A stretch of DNA of 64,000 nucleotides. It comes from Ureibacillus xyleni (GTDB taxonomy: Bacteria; Bacillota; Bacilli; Bacillales_A; Planococcaceae). The stretch lies in contig NZ_OBMQ01000002.1 of assembly GCF_900217795.1 (NCBI RefSeq), positions 186,001 through 250,000 of the forward strand, in the 5' to 3' direction. Below the pieces are notes generated by a model, which had not been told where the DNA came from, searched no databases, and worked only from the letters and a program-made list of their open reading frames with translations. A program made the translations under genes and the position numbers. Positions 35,577 through 43,837 of the stretch are shown piece after piece; positions within the stretch are counted from its first letter, which is position 1, and each line of letters starts with the position of its first letter.

Positions 35577-35828
35577 CTTAAAAGACCTCCAAATATTTAT
35601 ATATTTTATTATAGCCAAAACTAGCGCCATTTCTATGATTGTAACTGTGATTTTATAGGAGCTCAAGATGTTTTATTAGAAATTGAGAATTGTCGAATTT
35701 TGAAGAAAAAACAATCCGTTACTAGAAAGAAATTGATGCATTGATTAAAGAGAATGTAGATTACTATTTCTAAGTTAATTTCTTAATTTTTACAAAATTT
35801 AATACAATCAAAATTGTTTTTTTCAAAA

Positions 35829-35868
35829 TTTACAAAAGCTTTACATAGACACAGAAGAAAATTTACAC
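35829..35868 (+). promoter_or_regulatory. Pho-box-like direct repeats before pstS
   Basis: TTTACA at 35829-35834 and 35840-35845 have an 11-base period, and TTTACAC lies at 35863-35868, all about 70-110 bases before pstS. PhoP boxes in Bacillus are TT(A/T)ACA repeats with 11-base period. The function is known for the family; binding here is inferred. 35667-35828 contains no gene. Confidence 0.6.
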
Positions 35869-35939
35869 TGCGAGTTTATTCTACAGTTAAGACAAAAAAC
35901 GACATAGAAGTTTCAAACCAAATTTCTCGGAGGTAACGA

Positions 35940-36782
35940 ATGAACATTTTAACAAAAGTCAAAATGGGGTTATTGATGTTTTCTTTGTTAGCTTTGTTAT
36001 CATCATGTTCAAGTAATGGTGATAGTAGTACACAAGCATCTGGCAACAATGGTTCAACAATAGCTATATCAGGGTCTACATCTGTAGGTCCACTTGCTGA
36101 AAAATTAGCGGCAAAATACTCAGAGCAAGATAATGCAAACATTGAGATAAATCAAATTGGTTCTTCGGCAGGAATTACAAATGCCATCAATGGAGTGTCA
36201 GAAATCGGTATGTCCTCGAGGGATTTAAAAGAAGAAGAACAAGCAAGTGGGTTACAAGAAGTGGTAATCGCATACGATGGAATTGTCGTTGTAACACATC
36301 CAACAAATCAGGTGAAAAATCTTACGTTGGAGCAAGTGAAACAAATCTTCACTGGCGAAGTGACGAATTGGAAAGAGCTTGGTGGAGATGACATGGAAAT
36401 TGTAGTTGTTTCCCGTGAGGATGGATCAGGTTCTCGTGATGCTTTCCAAGAAATTGTTGATTATAGTTCGGGTGAATTAGTGAAAAGTTCCATTATAGCG
36501 AGTGGTAACGGAAACATAAAAACAACAGTTGCAAACAATAAACATGCGGTTGGGTTTATATCATTTGAATATATTGACGAAACCATTTCGACCATTGATA
36601 TTAATGGTGTAAAAGCAACGGCAGAGAACGTATTGGAACAAAATTATAAATTATCAAGGCCTTTCTTATTTGTTTATAAAGAAGGGAAATTAACGGATGC
36701 AGGTCAGAATTTTATAGATTTTATTTTAAGTGAAGATGGACAACGAATAGCAGCAGAAGCAGGGGCAATCCCAGTAAAGTAA
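35940..36782 (+). CDS. pstS: Phosphate ABC transporter substrate-binding lipoprotein
   Basis: The 280-residue protein has a lipoprotein signal (residues 1-22, lipobox ALLSSC). The PstS core has the phosphate-loop residues in SGSTSVGPLAEKLA, IGMSSRDLKEEE and SREDGSGSRDAF, and the GNGNIKTTVANNKHAVGFIS segment. It binds phosphate outside the membrane for PstCAB. AGGAGG-type (CGGAGG) ribosome site before the ATG. First gene of pstSCAB-phoU. Confidence 0.95.
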   Translation: MNILTKVKMGLLMFSLLALLSSCSSNGDSSTQASGNNGSTIAISGSTSVGPLAEKLAAKYSEQDNANIEINQIGSSAGITNAINGVSEIGMSSRDLKEEEQASGLQEVVIAYDGIVVVTHPTNQVKNLTLEQVKQIFTGEVTNWKELGGDDMEIVVVSREDGSGSRDAFQEIVDYSSGELVKSSIIASGNGNIKTTVANNKHAVGFISFEYIDETISTIDINGVKATAENVLEQNYKLSRPFLFVYKEGKLTDAGQNFIDFILSEDGQRIAAEAGAIPVK

Positions 36783-36825
36783 GAAGACAAAACAATTTTA
36801 ATATATAACGTGGAGGAAAACAAAA

Positions 36826-37731
36826 GTGTCTATCCAAACAAACAGCGTAGAGATTGGTAAGGCGAATAAGAGAAAGTATTTTTTAGAGAAAGTATCATCA
36901 AGAGTTTTCTTGATTTGTGCACTTCTCTCCGTCATCAGTTTATTGTTAATCATTGGATTTGTATTTTATAAAGGATCACATCCATTTTTAGTCGAGGGCT
37001 ATAGCTTTATAGATTTTATCTTTGGTACGGATTGGGTACCGAGTGAAGATAAGTTCGGTATTTTCCCAATGATAGTTGCTTCAATTTTTGCAACAATTGG
37101 AGCATTGATCATAGGTGTGCCGGTTGGTTTATTTACAGCGATTTTCTTAGCAGAAATTGCATCAAAAAGATTAGCAAAAATCATTTCTCCCGCCATCCAA
37201 TTGTTGGCCGGAATTCCATCAGTATTATACGGTGTTTTTGGATTAGCAATCATTGTCCCGTTTTTACAAAATACATTTGGATTGGCAAAGGGACAAAGTT
37301 TATTAGCGGTAATACTAGTACTAGCTATTATGATGTTACCAACCATAGTAACAGTAGCAGAAACGGCAATTCGTGCTGTACCTAACACATATCGTGAAGG
37401 TTCTTTAGCACTTGGCGTATCGCAAATTGGAACCATTTTTAAAGTGGTCGTTCCAGCAGCTAAATCGGGAATCATGACGGCCATTGTATTAGGTTTAGGC
37501 CGTGCAATTGGTGAAACGATGGCGGTCATATTAGTAGCAGGAAATAGTTTAATTGTCCCTACAAGTTTAACTGACAGTGTGCGACCGCTAACGACGAATA
37601 TTGCCCTTGAAATGGGTTATGCAGCAGGTACACACCAAGAGATGTTATTTGCGACAGGAATCGTTTTATTCTCGTTTATATTAATCTTAAACTTTGTATT
37701 AGCAAAAATCAGTGCGAAGGGTGGTAACTAA
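36826..37731 (+). CDS. pstC: Phosphate ABC transporter permease
   Basis: The 301-residue protein has six transmembrane helices and the permease coupling motif EGSLALGVSQIGTIFKVVVP near residue 190. The family block GIPSVLYGVFGLA is also present. The GTG start has GTGGAGG upstream. It pairs with PstA, one base downstream. Confidence 0.95.
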   Translation: MSIQTNSVEIGKANKRKYFLEKVSSRVFLICALLSVISLLLIIGFVFYKGSHPFLVEGYSFIDFIFGTDWVPSEDKFGIFPMIVASIFATIGALIIGVPVGLFTAIFLAEIASKRLAKIISPAIQLLAGIPSVLYGVFGLAIIVPFLQNTFGLAKGQSLLAVILVLAIMMLPTIVTVAETAIRAVPNTYREGSLALGVSQIGTIFKVVVPAAKSGIMTAIVLGLGRAIGETMAVILVAGNSLIVPTSLTDSVRPLTTNIALEMGYAAGTHQEMLFATGIVLFSFILILNFVLAKISAKGGN

Positions 37732-37732
37732 A

Positions 37733-38560
37733 TTGAGACAACTGAAGGATTACGTATTACGTGGATTATTATGGCTTTCAGTTCTACTTTCTGTTGCCGT
37801 TCTGGTCATGATTGTTGGCTATATTTTCGTAAAAGGTATGAATTTGATAAGTTTCGAATTTATTTTTGGCGATTATTCACCTACTGGAGGTGGAGGAATT
37901 TGGCCAATGATTGTAACGACCATTTATACAATCATCATCTCATTAGTTATTGCTACCCCAATCGGAATACTGGCAGCATTGTATTTACAAGAATATGCAA
38001 AACAAGGTCGACTAGTAAAGTTAATTCGTTTTGCAACAGAAAGTTTAACAGGCATACCATCCATTATCTATGGGTTGTTTGGAGCGGTGTTTTTTGTCAC
38101 AACATTAAAAATGGGCATGTCCATTATCGCTGCATCTCTAACCTTAACGATTATTGTTTTACCTGTAATTATTAGAACAACAGAAGAAGCATTAAAAACA
38201 GTACCACAATCTTATCGTGAAGGGTCCTTAGCTCTAGGAACAACGAAGCTACAAACTTTGTATAAAGTAATCTTACCAAGTGCAATGCCCGGTATTTTAT
38301 CGGGAATTATTCTTTCCATAGGACGTATTGTTGGGGAATCTGCTGCAATCTTTTTAACAGCAGGTACTGTAGCGGCTTTACCTGAAAGTCTATTTTCATC
38401 GGCTCGAACACTAACTGTTCACTCATATTTAGTTACACAAGAGTCAGGTGATATTGAGCTAGCGGCAGCTGTTGGGATTGTATTAATAGTGATTATTTTA
38501 GGAATAAATATTTCGGCGACATTGATTTCAAAAAAACTTAACAAAGCAACCAATAAATAA
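37733..38560 (+). CDS. pstA: Phosphate ABC transporter permease
   Basis: The 275-residue protein has six transmembrane helices, the coupling motif [20 protein letters not shown], and [13 protein letters not shown]. The TTG at 37733 is used: AGGGTGG lies 9 bases ahead and it follows the pstC stop by one base. An in-frame GTG at 37712 would overlap pstC without a ribosome site. Confidence 0.93.
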   Translation: MRQLKDYVLRGLLWLSVLLSVAVLVMIVGYIFVKGMNLISFEFIFGDYSPTGGGGIWPMIVTTIYTIIISLVIATPIGILAALYLQEYAKQGRLVKLIRFATESLTGIPSIIYGLFGAVFFVTTLKMGMSIIAASLTLTIIVLPVIIRTTEEALKTVPQSYREGSLALGTTKLQTLYKVILPSAMPGILSGIILSIGRIVGESAAIFLTAGTVAALPESLFSSARTLTVHSYLVTQESGDIELAAAVGIVLIVIILGINISATLISKKLNKATNK

Positions 38561-38571
38561 GGAGTGCATTT

Positions 38572-39420
38572 ATGAGTACCGCAGTAATGGAACGTAGTGA
38601 ATCATTGGTGATGGAAGAAAATCAAACAGTAAAGGTGCAATCACAGATGGAGATAAAAAGAGAAGAGAAAGCATCAAAAATAACTGTAAAAGATTTGAAC
38701 TTATTTTATGGTGAGAAACAAGCATTATATGGAGTATCTCTGAATATACGTGAAAAAGAGGTCACGGCATTAATCGGTCCTTCTGGGTGTGGTAAATCAA
38801 CCTTTTTAAGAACATTAAATCGAATGAATGACCTAATCGATGGTGTGAAAATTACTGGTGATATTATGATTGACCGTGAAAATGTATACAAAAACAATGA
38901 TGTAATTAAATTGCGTACAAAGGTAGGAATGGTCTTCCAAAAGCCAAATCTTTTCCCAATGTCAATTTATGATAATGTTGCTTATGGTCCTAGAATGCAA
39001 GGAATTAAAAATAAAAAAGAGCTAAATCAAATTGTAGAAGAAAGTTTAAAAGGGGCAGCCATCTGGGATGAGGTAAAAGATCGTCTTAAATCATCCGCTC
39101 TTGGTTTATCAGGTGGTCAGCAGCAAAGAGTTTGTATTGCTCGTGCAATTGCAATGAAACCAGACGTCATTCTTATGGATGAGCCTACTTCAGCACTAGA
39201 CCCAATCTCAACATTAAAAGTTGAAGAATTAATAACAAATATGAAAAAAGATTATACGATTGTAATTGTAACTCACAACATGCAACAAGCTGCACGTATC
39301 TCTGATAAAACGGCATTTTTCTTAAATGGTGAAGTGGTGGAATTTGACGATACCGATACGATTTTTTCAACGCCAAGTGATCAGAGAACTGAAGACTATG
39401 TAACAGGTCGATTCGGATAA
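38572..39420 (+). CDS. pstB: Phosphate ABC transporter ATPase
   Basis: The 282-residue protein has Walker [10 protein letters not shown] near residue 69, the signature LSGGQQQR near 181, and Walker [13 protein letters not shown] near 200. An N-terminal extension of about 30 residues ([20 protein letters not shown]...) precedes the usual start of the fold at [14 protein letters not shown]. The ATG at 38572 has AAGGAGTG upstream, so the extension is probably translated. It powers phosphate import. Confidence 0.95.
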   Translation: MSTAVMERSESLVMEENQTVKVQSQMEIKREEKASKITVKDLNLFYGEKQALYGVSLNIREKEVTALIGPSGCGKSTFLRTLNRMNDLIDGVKITGDIMIDRENVYKNNDVIKLRTKVGMVFQKPNLFPMSIYDNVAYGPRMQGIKNKKELNQIVEESLKGAAIWDEVKDRLKSSALGLSGGQQQRVCIARAIAMKPDVILMDEPTSALDPISTLKVEELITNMKKDYTIVIVTHNMQQAARISDKTAFFLNGEVVEFDDTDTIFSTPSDQRTEDYVTGRFG

Positions 39421-39434
39421 GGTGAGGGGAACAA

Positions 39435-40094
39435 ATGGTTATTCGTGAAAACTTTGAAAATAATTTAAAAGAACTAAAAAGAAAAATCAATGAAATGGGC
39501 GAACTATCAATAGACGCCTTAGAAAAAGCTTTTACAGCTTTACAAACGCAAGATGTTGAAATTGCGTTAAAAGTAATTGAAGAAGATACTGATATTGACA
39601 ATCTAGAATTGGAAATTAATCAATTTGCAGTATGGTTAATGGCAAAAGAACAACCCGTTGCGAGAGACCTACGAGTAGTTGTAGGTGTTTTAAAGATTTC
39701 GAATGGAGTTGAACGAATTGCCGATTTTGCAGTAAACATCGCAAAATCAACAATAAAAATTGGGAAAGCGAATAGTTTATTAGATTTAACAGATTTAGAG
39801 AAAATGAAAGATATCTCAATTTTAATGTTGAAAAAGTCACTTAAATCTTTCTTGGAAGAAGACATTGCTCTTGCTAAGGAAGTGAGTGACTTAGAGGATG
39901 AGGTAGACCAATATAATATTGAAACATATAAGAAACTTACTAATTATTTAAGTGAACACCCAGAAGAAACAAATCAGCTTGTACAATTACTTTTTGTAAA
40001 TCGTTATATTGAACGAGTTGCAGATCATATTACAAATATCGCTGAGAGCACAGCTTTTTTAATTAAAGGGCAAATGTTTGATTTTAATCCATAG
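39435..40094 (+). CDS. phoU: Phosphate signalling protein PhoU
   Basis: The 219-residue all-helical protein has two PhoU repeats with the metal-binding ExxxD patterns (VERIADFAVNIAKSTI and IERVADHITNIAESTAFLI). It is the last gene of the pst operon and modulates PstSCAB/PhoR signalling. It is followed by a terminator. Confidence 0.95.
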   Translation: MVIRENFENNLKELKRKINEMGELSIDALEKAFTALQTQDVEIALKVIEEDTDIDNLELEINQFAVWLMAKEQPVARDLRVVVGVLKISNGVERIADFAVNIAKSTIKIGKANSLLDLTDLEKMKDISILMLKKSLKSFLEEDIALAKEVSDLEDEVDQYNIETYKKLTNYLSEHPEETNQLVQLLFVNRYIERVADHITNIAESTAFLIKGQMFDFNP

Positions 40095-40103
40095 TATAAA
40101 ATA

Positions 40104-40135
40104 AAGCCAAACTCGTTTAATTTCGGGTTTGGCTT
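40104..40135. terminator. Bidirectional intrinsic terminator
   Basis: AAGCCAAACTCG / CGGGTTTGGCTT (one mismatch), between phoU and the convergent hydrolase gene. Confidence 0.85.
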
Positions 40136-41063
40136 AATTTGTCGTTTCATTCAGCATATCTAAAATACTATCAATGACAATTTCAGGCTGGTCATGATGA
40201 ATGTAGTGACTACTGTTTTCTACAATCAACCTATTACTATTCGTTGATAATTGGAGTAGATTATCTTGTAATGCTTGCCAATCTTTATGTTCCTTTTCTT
40301 CCGCTCTTGATGAAAGAATTGAAATAGGAATCGTACCTAATCCTTGGTTATGAACAGGTATAAGTTGTTCTTCAGTCGTCTCCATTAGTTTTAATTCACT
40401 TTGTTGATCTGCATTATAAAAATTGCGGTATAAAAACTCCCTTGATATTTCACTCGTCATCACTGCTTCTGGAACAGGTAGTGCTCCAATCTCACCTAGA
40501 ATCCTCATCACGCCTACCTTTCTTAAAGTCCCTTGAATAAATACGGATGAGTCAGTTACTTTTGGACCTTTATCAATAATCGATGAATCTAATAAAACGA
40601 TTCCTACAACTTCTTTAGGATAGTCGTGTGCAAATAATTGCATAGTAAAACCACCAAAGGAATGTCCAACTAGAATATAAGGACCCTTTTCTCCTGAAAC
40701 TTCTAACATTTTATGGAGATCTTGAACAATTTGCTCAGCAGTGCGATCATTATTCGCTCCTTCACTCCAGCCATAGCCAGCACGGTCGTACGAAATGACT
40801 CTCGTTATTTTTGAAAGCTCAGGTTGAATGTATTGCCAATCAGAAAAAGAGGAGGGGGTCCCTGAACCAGATTCTAATACAATCGTTGGGAGAGTTGACT
40901 TGTTTCCGGTTGCATACATATGGAGTTGGTAATCCCCAATATCTATCATTTCTCCAACAAAAGGTAATCTTTCATAACTAGAAATAGAATGATAAAGAAA
41001 TATCCCCACAAATAAAAGTAAAAAAGATAATAATATTGATTTAATAATTTTTCCTATCCTCAT
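40134..41063 (-). CDS. Membrane-anchored alpha/beta hydrolase
   Basis: The 309-residue protein has an N-terminal transmembrane anchor (residues 8-26) and an alpha/beta-hydrolase domain outside or at the membrane. It has LESGSGTPSSFSDW (oxyanion region), VGHSFGGFTMQ (nucleophile near residue 135) and SSHYIHHDQPE (His). Its ATG overlaps the TGA of the CPBP protease gene (ATGA). Third gene of a TetR-CPBP-hydrolase operon. The substrate is unknown. Confidence 0.87.
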   Translation of the reverse strand: MRIGKIIKSILLSFLLLFVGIFLYHSISSYERLPFVGEMIDIGDYQLHMYATGNKSTLPTIVLESGSGTPSSFSDWQYIQPELSKITRVISYDRAGYGWSEGANNDRTAEQIVQDLHKMLEVSGEKGPYILVGHSFGGFTMQLFAHDYPKEVVGIVLLDSSIIDKGPKVTDSSVFIQGTLRKVGVMRILGEIGALPVPEAVMTSEISREFLYRNFYNADQQSELKLMETTEEQLIPVHNQGLGTIPISILSSRAEEKEHKDWQALQDNLLQLSTNSNRLIVENSSHYIHHDQPEIVIDSILDMLNETTN

Positions 41064-41884
41064 TGTACAACACGCTCAATTCTTCTCGTTGAATAATAGG
41101 TGATTACTATAGATAGCGCGCTAAATAACAAGAACATAAGCCAAAATAATATATCTGAAATTTGGTAAAGCTCTGAATGTGACAAAGTTTTAATTATGAA
41201 AAGATTCATTGTACAATTCCATACAAAATGCCATGTAATGGAGGTCCATAAATTTTTAGTACGATAAACCATATAACCCATGATGAACCCCATAATACCG
41301 GATATTAATGTGTACAGTAGACTATTTGATAACATGGTACCCATATTAATCTTCCCTGTTGTATATTCTTTAATTATCCAAGGAATGTGCCATAATCCAA
41401 AAATAATTGACTGTAGTAAATTTGCAACCCAGAATGGCATTTTGTTTATAAAGGTTTGTATCATTAACCCTCTAAACAATCCTTCTTCCATTAATGTATT
41501 GATTAAATTGCCAATAAAAACAAAAAGAAAAATGGATAAAATTGTATATTGATTGTTAAAAGCAATAACAGGTTCAGTTTTAGTAGATAAAAGAAAAATA
41601 TATTTTACGCTGTAGCACATAAGCAACGCTAAAATTGCTAGAAGAAAGGCTAAGGTTATACTCGGTTTTAAATTGATTTTACGTAGGTGAATATAATTTA
41701 TGCTTTTGTTTGTGAAAATAAGAAAAAGGATGATTAGAATCAATCCGATTGTTTTCGATAAAATAATCTCCCCAATTTTTTCATCCATTTTCCATACAAA
41801 GATATCTAACAGCCGAAATAGTAAACAAACGATTAATAAGTAAAAGACTCCAAAAGATGAGGAAAGATGATTTTTTAGCGACAC
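41060..41884 (-). CDS. CPBP-family intramembrane metalloprotease (CAAX-protease-like)
   Basis: The 274-residue protein has about eight transmembrane helices. Catalytic motifs are present: EEGLFRG (EExxxR) near residue 135, FGLWHIPW supplying a His, and the late TWHFVWN. Bacterial members are linked to bacteriocin immunity or membrane-protein processing. It lies 16 bases after the TetR gene. Confidence 0.87.
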   Translation of the reverse strand: MSLKNHLSSSFGVFYLLIVCLLFRLLDIFVWKMDEKIGEIILSKTIGLILIILFLIFTNKSINYIHLRKINLKPSITLAFLLAILALLMCYSVKYIFLLSTKTEPVIAFNNQYTILSIFLFVFIGNLINTLMEEGLFRGLMIQTFINKMPFWVANLLQSIIFGLWHIPWIIKEYTTGKINMGTMLSNSLLYTLISGIMGFIMGYMVYRTKNLWTSITWHFVWNCTMNLFIIKTLSHSELYQISDILFWLMFLLFSALSIVITYYSTRRIERVVQ

Positions 41885-41900
41885 CGATTTACCTCCACCG

Positions 41901-42515
41901 TTATTTTTCTTGTACCTGTAAAGCTAGTTCTAACAATTTTTGCAACGCATCTAGTTGTTTATCGAAATCTCCTATATCTTCTTCTAGGAAGAGCGCACTA
42001 ACATTTAAACCTTCCAATGTGGAAATTAATAATTTGCTTAAGTCTTCAATTGATATCGTAGGTGTAAACTCTCCATTTGCAACGCCCATCTTTAGAAGGG
42101 TAGTAAATTTATCTTTTGCCACGTGATATCGATTTTCGAGAAAAGGAACTCGATGTTTCTCCCTCCATGCAGTAACGAAATATTCATATGAAATAGGAAT
42201 TAATGTATCGCGCATGTTTTTTAAATCCGCTTTTTGATGTTGTAAAAAAAGTTGAATTTGCTCCCAAATCGAATTCGAATGGTGAATCGCTAATGCTTCG
42301 TCATTTGCCTCAAACTCTAATTCGAGTAACTGTAGAAAAATTTCCTCCGTATTTGAAAAGTACATATATAATCCGCCAAAGCTTATGTTCGCTTCTTCTT
42401 TAATGTCTTTCATCGTTGTAGGTTCAAATCCCTTACGTTTAAAAACATTTTTTGCGTGTAATAAAATTTCTTTCTTTTTTTGTGTTTTATATTCATTAGA
42501 TACTTTTGGTGTCAT
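41901..42515 (-). CDS. TetR/AcrR-family transcriptional regulator
   Basis: This 204-residue protein has an N-terminal HTH (KKEILLHAKNVFKRKGFEPT, then ISFGGLYMYFSNTEEI), a helical effector domain and a typical length. It is the first gene of its operon. A perfect palindrome lies between the -35 and -10 of its own promoter, indicating autorepression and control of the protease and hydrolase. Confidence 0.9.
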   Translation of the reverse strand: MTPKVSNEYKTQKKKEILLHAKNVFKRKGFEPTTMKDIKEEANISFGGLYMYFSNTEEIFLQLLELEFEANDEALAIHHSNSIWEQIQLFLQHQKADLKNMRDTLIPISYEYFVTAWREKHRVPFLENRYHVAKDKFTTLLKMGVANGEFTPTISIEDLSKLLISTLEGLNVSALFLEEDIGDFDKQLDALQKLLELALQVQEK

Positions 42516-42536
42516 AATCCTACTCCTTCATTTTTT

Positions 42537-42587
42537 AAAAAGAGAACTCTCTCGCTTTATAATAACGAGAACGTTCTCTTTTTACAA
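42537..42587 (-). promoter_or_regulatory. TetR promoter with operator in the spacer
   Basis: On the minus strand, -35 TTGTAA (42582-42587), a 17-base spacer and -10 TATTAT (42559-42564). The spacer contains the palindrome GAGAACGTTCTC (42569-42580). A larger dyad (42537-42554 against 42566-42583, arms AAAAAGAGAAC / GTTCTCTTTTT plus TCTCG / CGAGA) brackets the -10. This is a classic TetR autorepression layout. Confidence 0.7.
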
Positions 42588-42711
42588 TGCATTTTGTAAA
42601 TTTTTTCCGAGATTGTAACTGAAAGATTTTTAAATACTTTACAGATATAGTAATTAAAATAAGGTATAATTAAATTCAAAAGATTGCAAAAAATAAGAGG
42701 TGGTGTAATTG

Positions 42712-43836
42712 ATGGAAAAAGATAAGTGCAAAGAATTATTAAACAGTATTTCAGATCAGGAGTTAATTGAACTGACCGATGTTTGGAAGCTAAAAGTAAA
42801 GGGCTTCCGGAAAATTAACAATGACAATATAAAAGTCGCAAGGAAATTAATAGTTTCAGAGGCTTTAAAGGCAAATAATTTAGCGATGATCAGTACCTTT
42901 TATAAGACGTTAGCAGAAGTACAAGAGAGGAATGAGGAGGACGATAATGATGACGTAAATGAAATTACTAATATAAGAGAGCTAAGTAATGATCAATTAA
43001 TAGAAAAGTTTGAAAGTGGAGTAAAATTACATGTTATTTTGGGAGTCCTTTATACAAGTAGTGAGGGAGAACATCATAACGCTGCGGATGAATTTTTAAA
43101 AGCTATATTCCAAAAATATAATGTTCAATCGATAGATGAATTGGTGAAAAAAAATGTGGTTAAAAAAGTAGAAATTAATGATGTAGTAGAAACGAAAGAA
43201 AATATACCAACTAATGATGAGGATGAGTCGGGAAATGAGCGAGTATTAAAAAAATTAGAGTCTAAAAATCAAAATTTACAAAAACAACTCGACAATTGGG
43301 AACAGAAATTTTCGAAATTAAAGAAAGAATACAAAGATGAAAAACAAACGTGGATTAAAGAGAAGTTTCAATTGTTACAAGATATAGCAAAGGAGAAATC
43401 GAACTATGAGAAAACCAAAAGCGATATTGAGAAGCTTAAGACGAATCAGCAAACCTTGGAGGAAGAGATAAAAAAATATAAAAAAGAAATTGCTCATTTG
43501 CATGCAAGGTTAATTAATACAAATAAAGATACTACTCAAAAAGCAAAAGCAGTAGAAGAAAAGGAATTAACACAAACAACAATCAAGAAAATTTTAATTG
43601 TTGGAGACCCTAAAAACAAAATTGTAAAAGAATCTAAAAATCCTGAGTTTATTATTGTTAATCCAAAAGAAATTATTGAGTCAGAAGAGATTCCACAATT
43701 TCATGAAGTATGGATATTAGATTATCTTGTACCGATACCGTTAAAGCGAAAAATTATTAAAAAATTTGAAGGCAATGCTCGAAACTTTAGTGACTTCAAT
43801 AAAGTGAAAATATTTTTAGAGAAGGGAAAAATTTAA
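42712..43836 (+). CDS. Coiled-coil protein of the McrBC-like locus
   Basis: The 374-residue cytoplasmic protein has two short helical modules at its N-terminus (LNSISDQELIELTDVWKLKV, ELSNDQLIEKFESGVKL). A charged coiled coil runs over roughly residues 175-280. The C-terminal domain of about 85 residues (KKILIVGDPKNKIVKESKNP...EVWILDYLVPIP) looks like a small Rossmann-type fold. The ATG at 42712 follows GAGGTGG; the TTG just before is less likely. It is one base before the McrB-like gene, in one operon. The family is not recognised; it is possibly a sensor or scaffold. Confidence 0.6.
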   Translation: MEKDKCKELLNSISDQELIELTDVWKLKVKGFRKINNDNIKVARKLIVSEALKANNLAMISTFYKTLAEVQERNEEDDNDDVNEITNIRELSNDQLIEKFESGVKLHVILGVLYTSSEGEHHNAADEFLKAIFQKYNVQSIDELVKKNVVKKVEINDVVETKENIPTNDEDESGNERVLKKLESKNQNLQKQLDNWEQKFSKLKKEYKDEKQTWIKEKFQLLQDIAKEKSNYEKTKSDIEKLKTNQQTLEEEIKKYKKEIAHLHARLINTNKDTTQKAKAVEEKELTQTTIKKILIVGDPKNKIVKESKNPEFIIVNPKEIIESEEIPQFHEVWILDYLVPIPLKRKIIKKFEGNARNFSDFNKVKIFLEKGKI

Positions 43837-43837
43837 A

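Noticed and set aside
36999..37529. Minus-strand open frame opposite pstC
   Set aside because: It mirrors a conserved permease gene and has low-complexity composition typical of antisense frames.
42537..42583. The large inverted repeat as a transcription terminator
   Set aside because: It lies at the start of the TetR gene, brackets a -10 element, and no gene ends nearby on the plus strand; an operator fits better.
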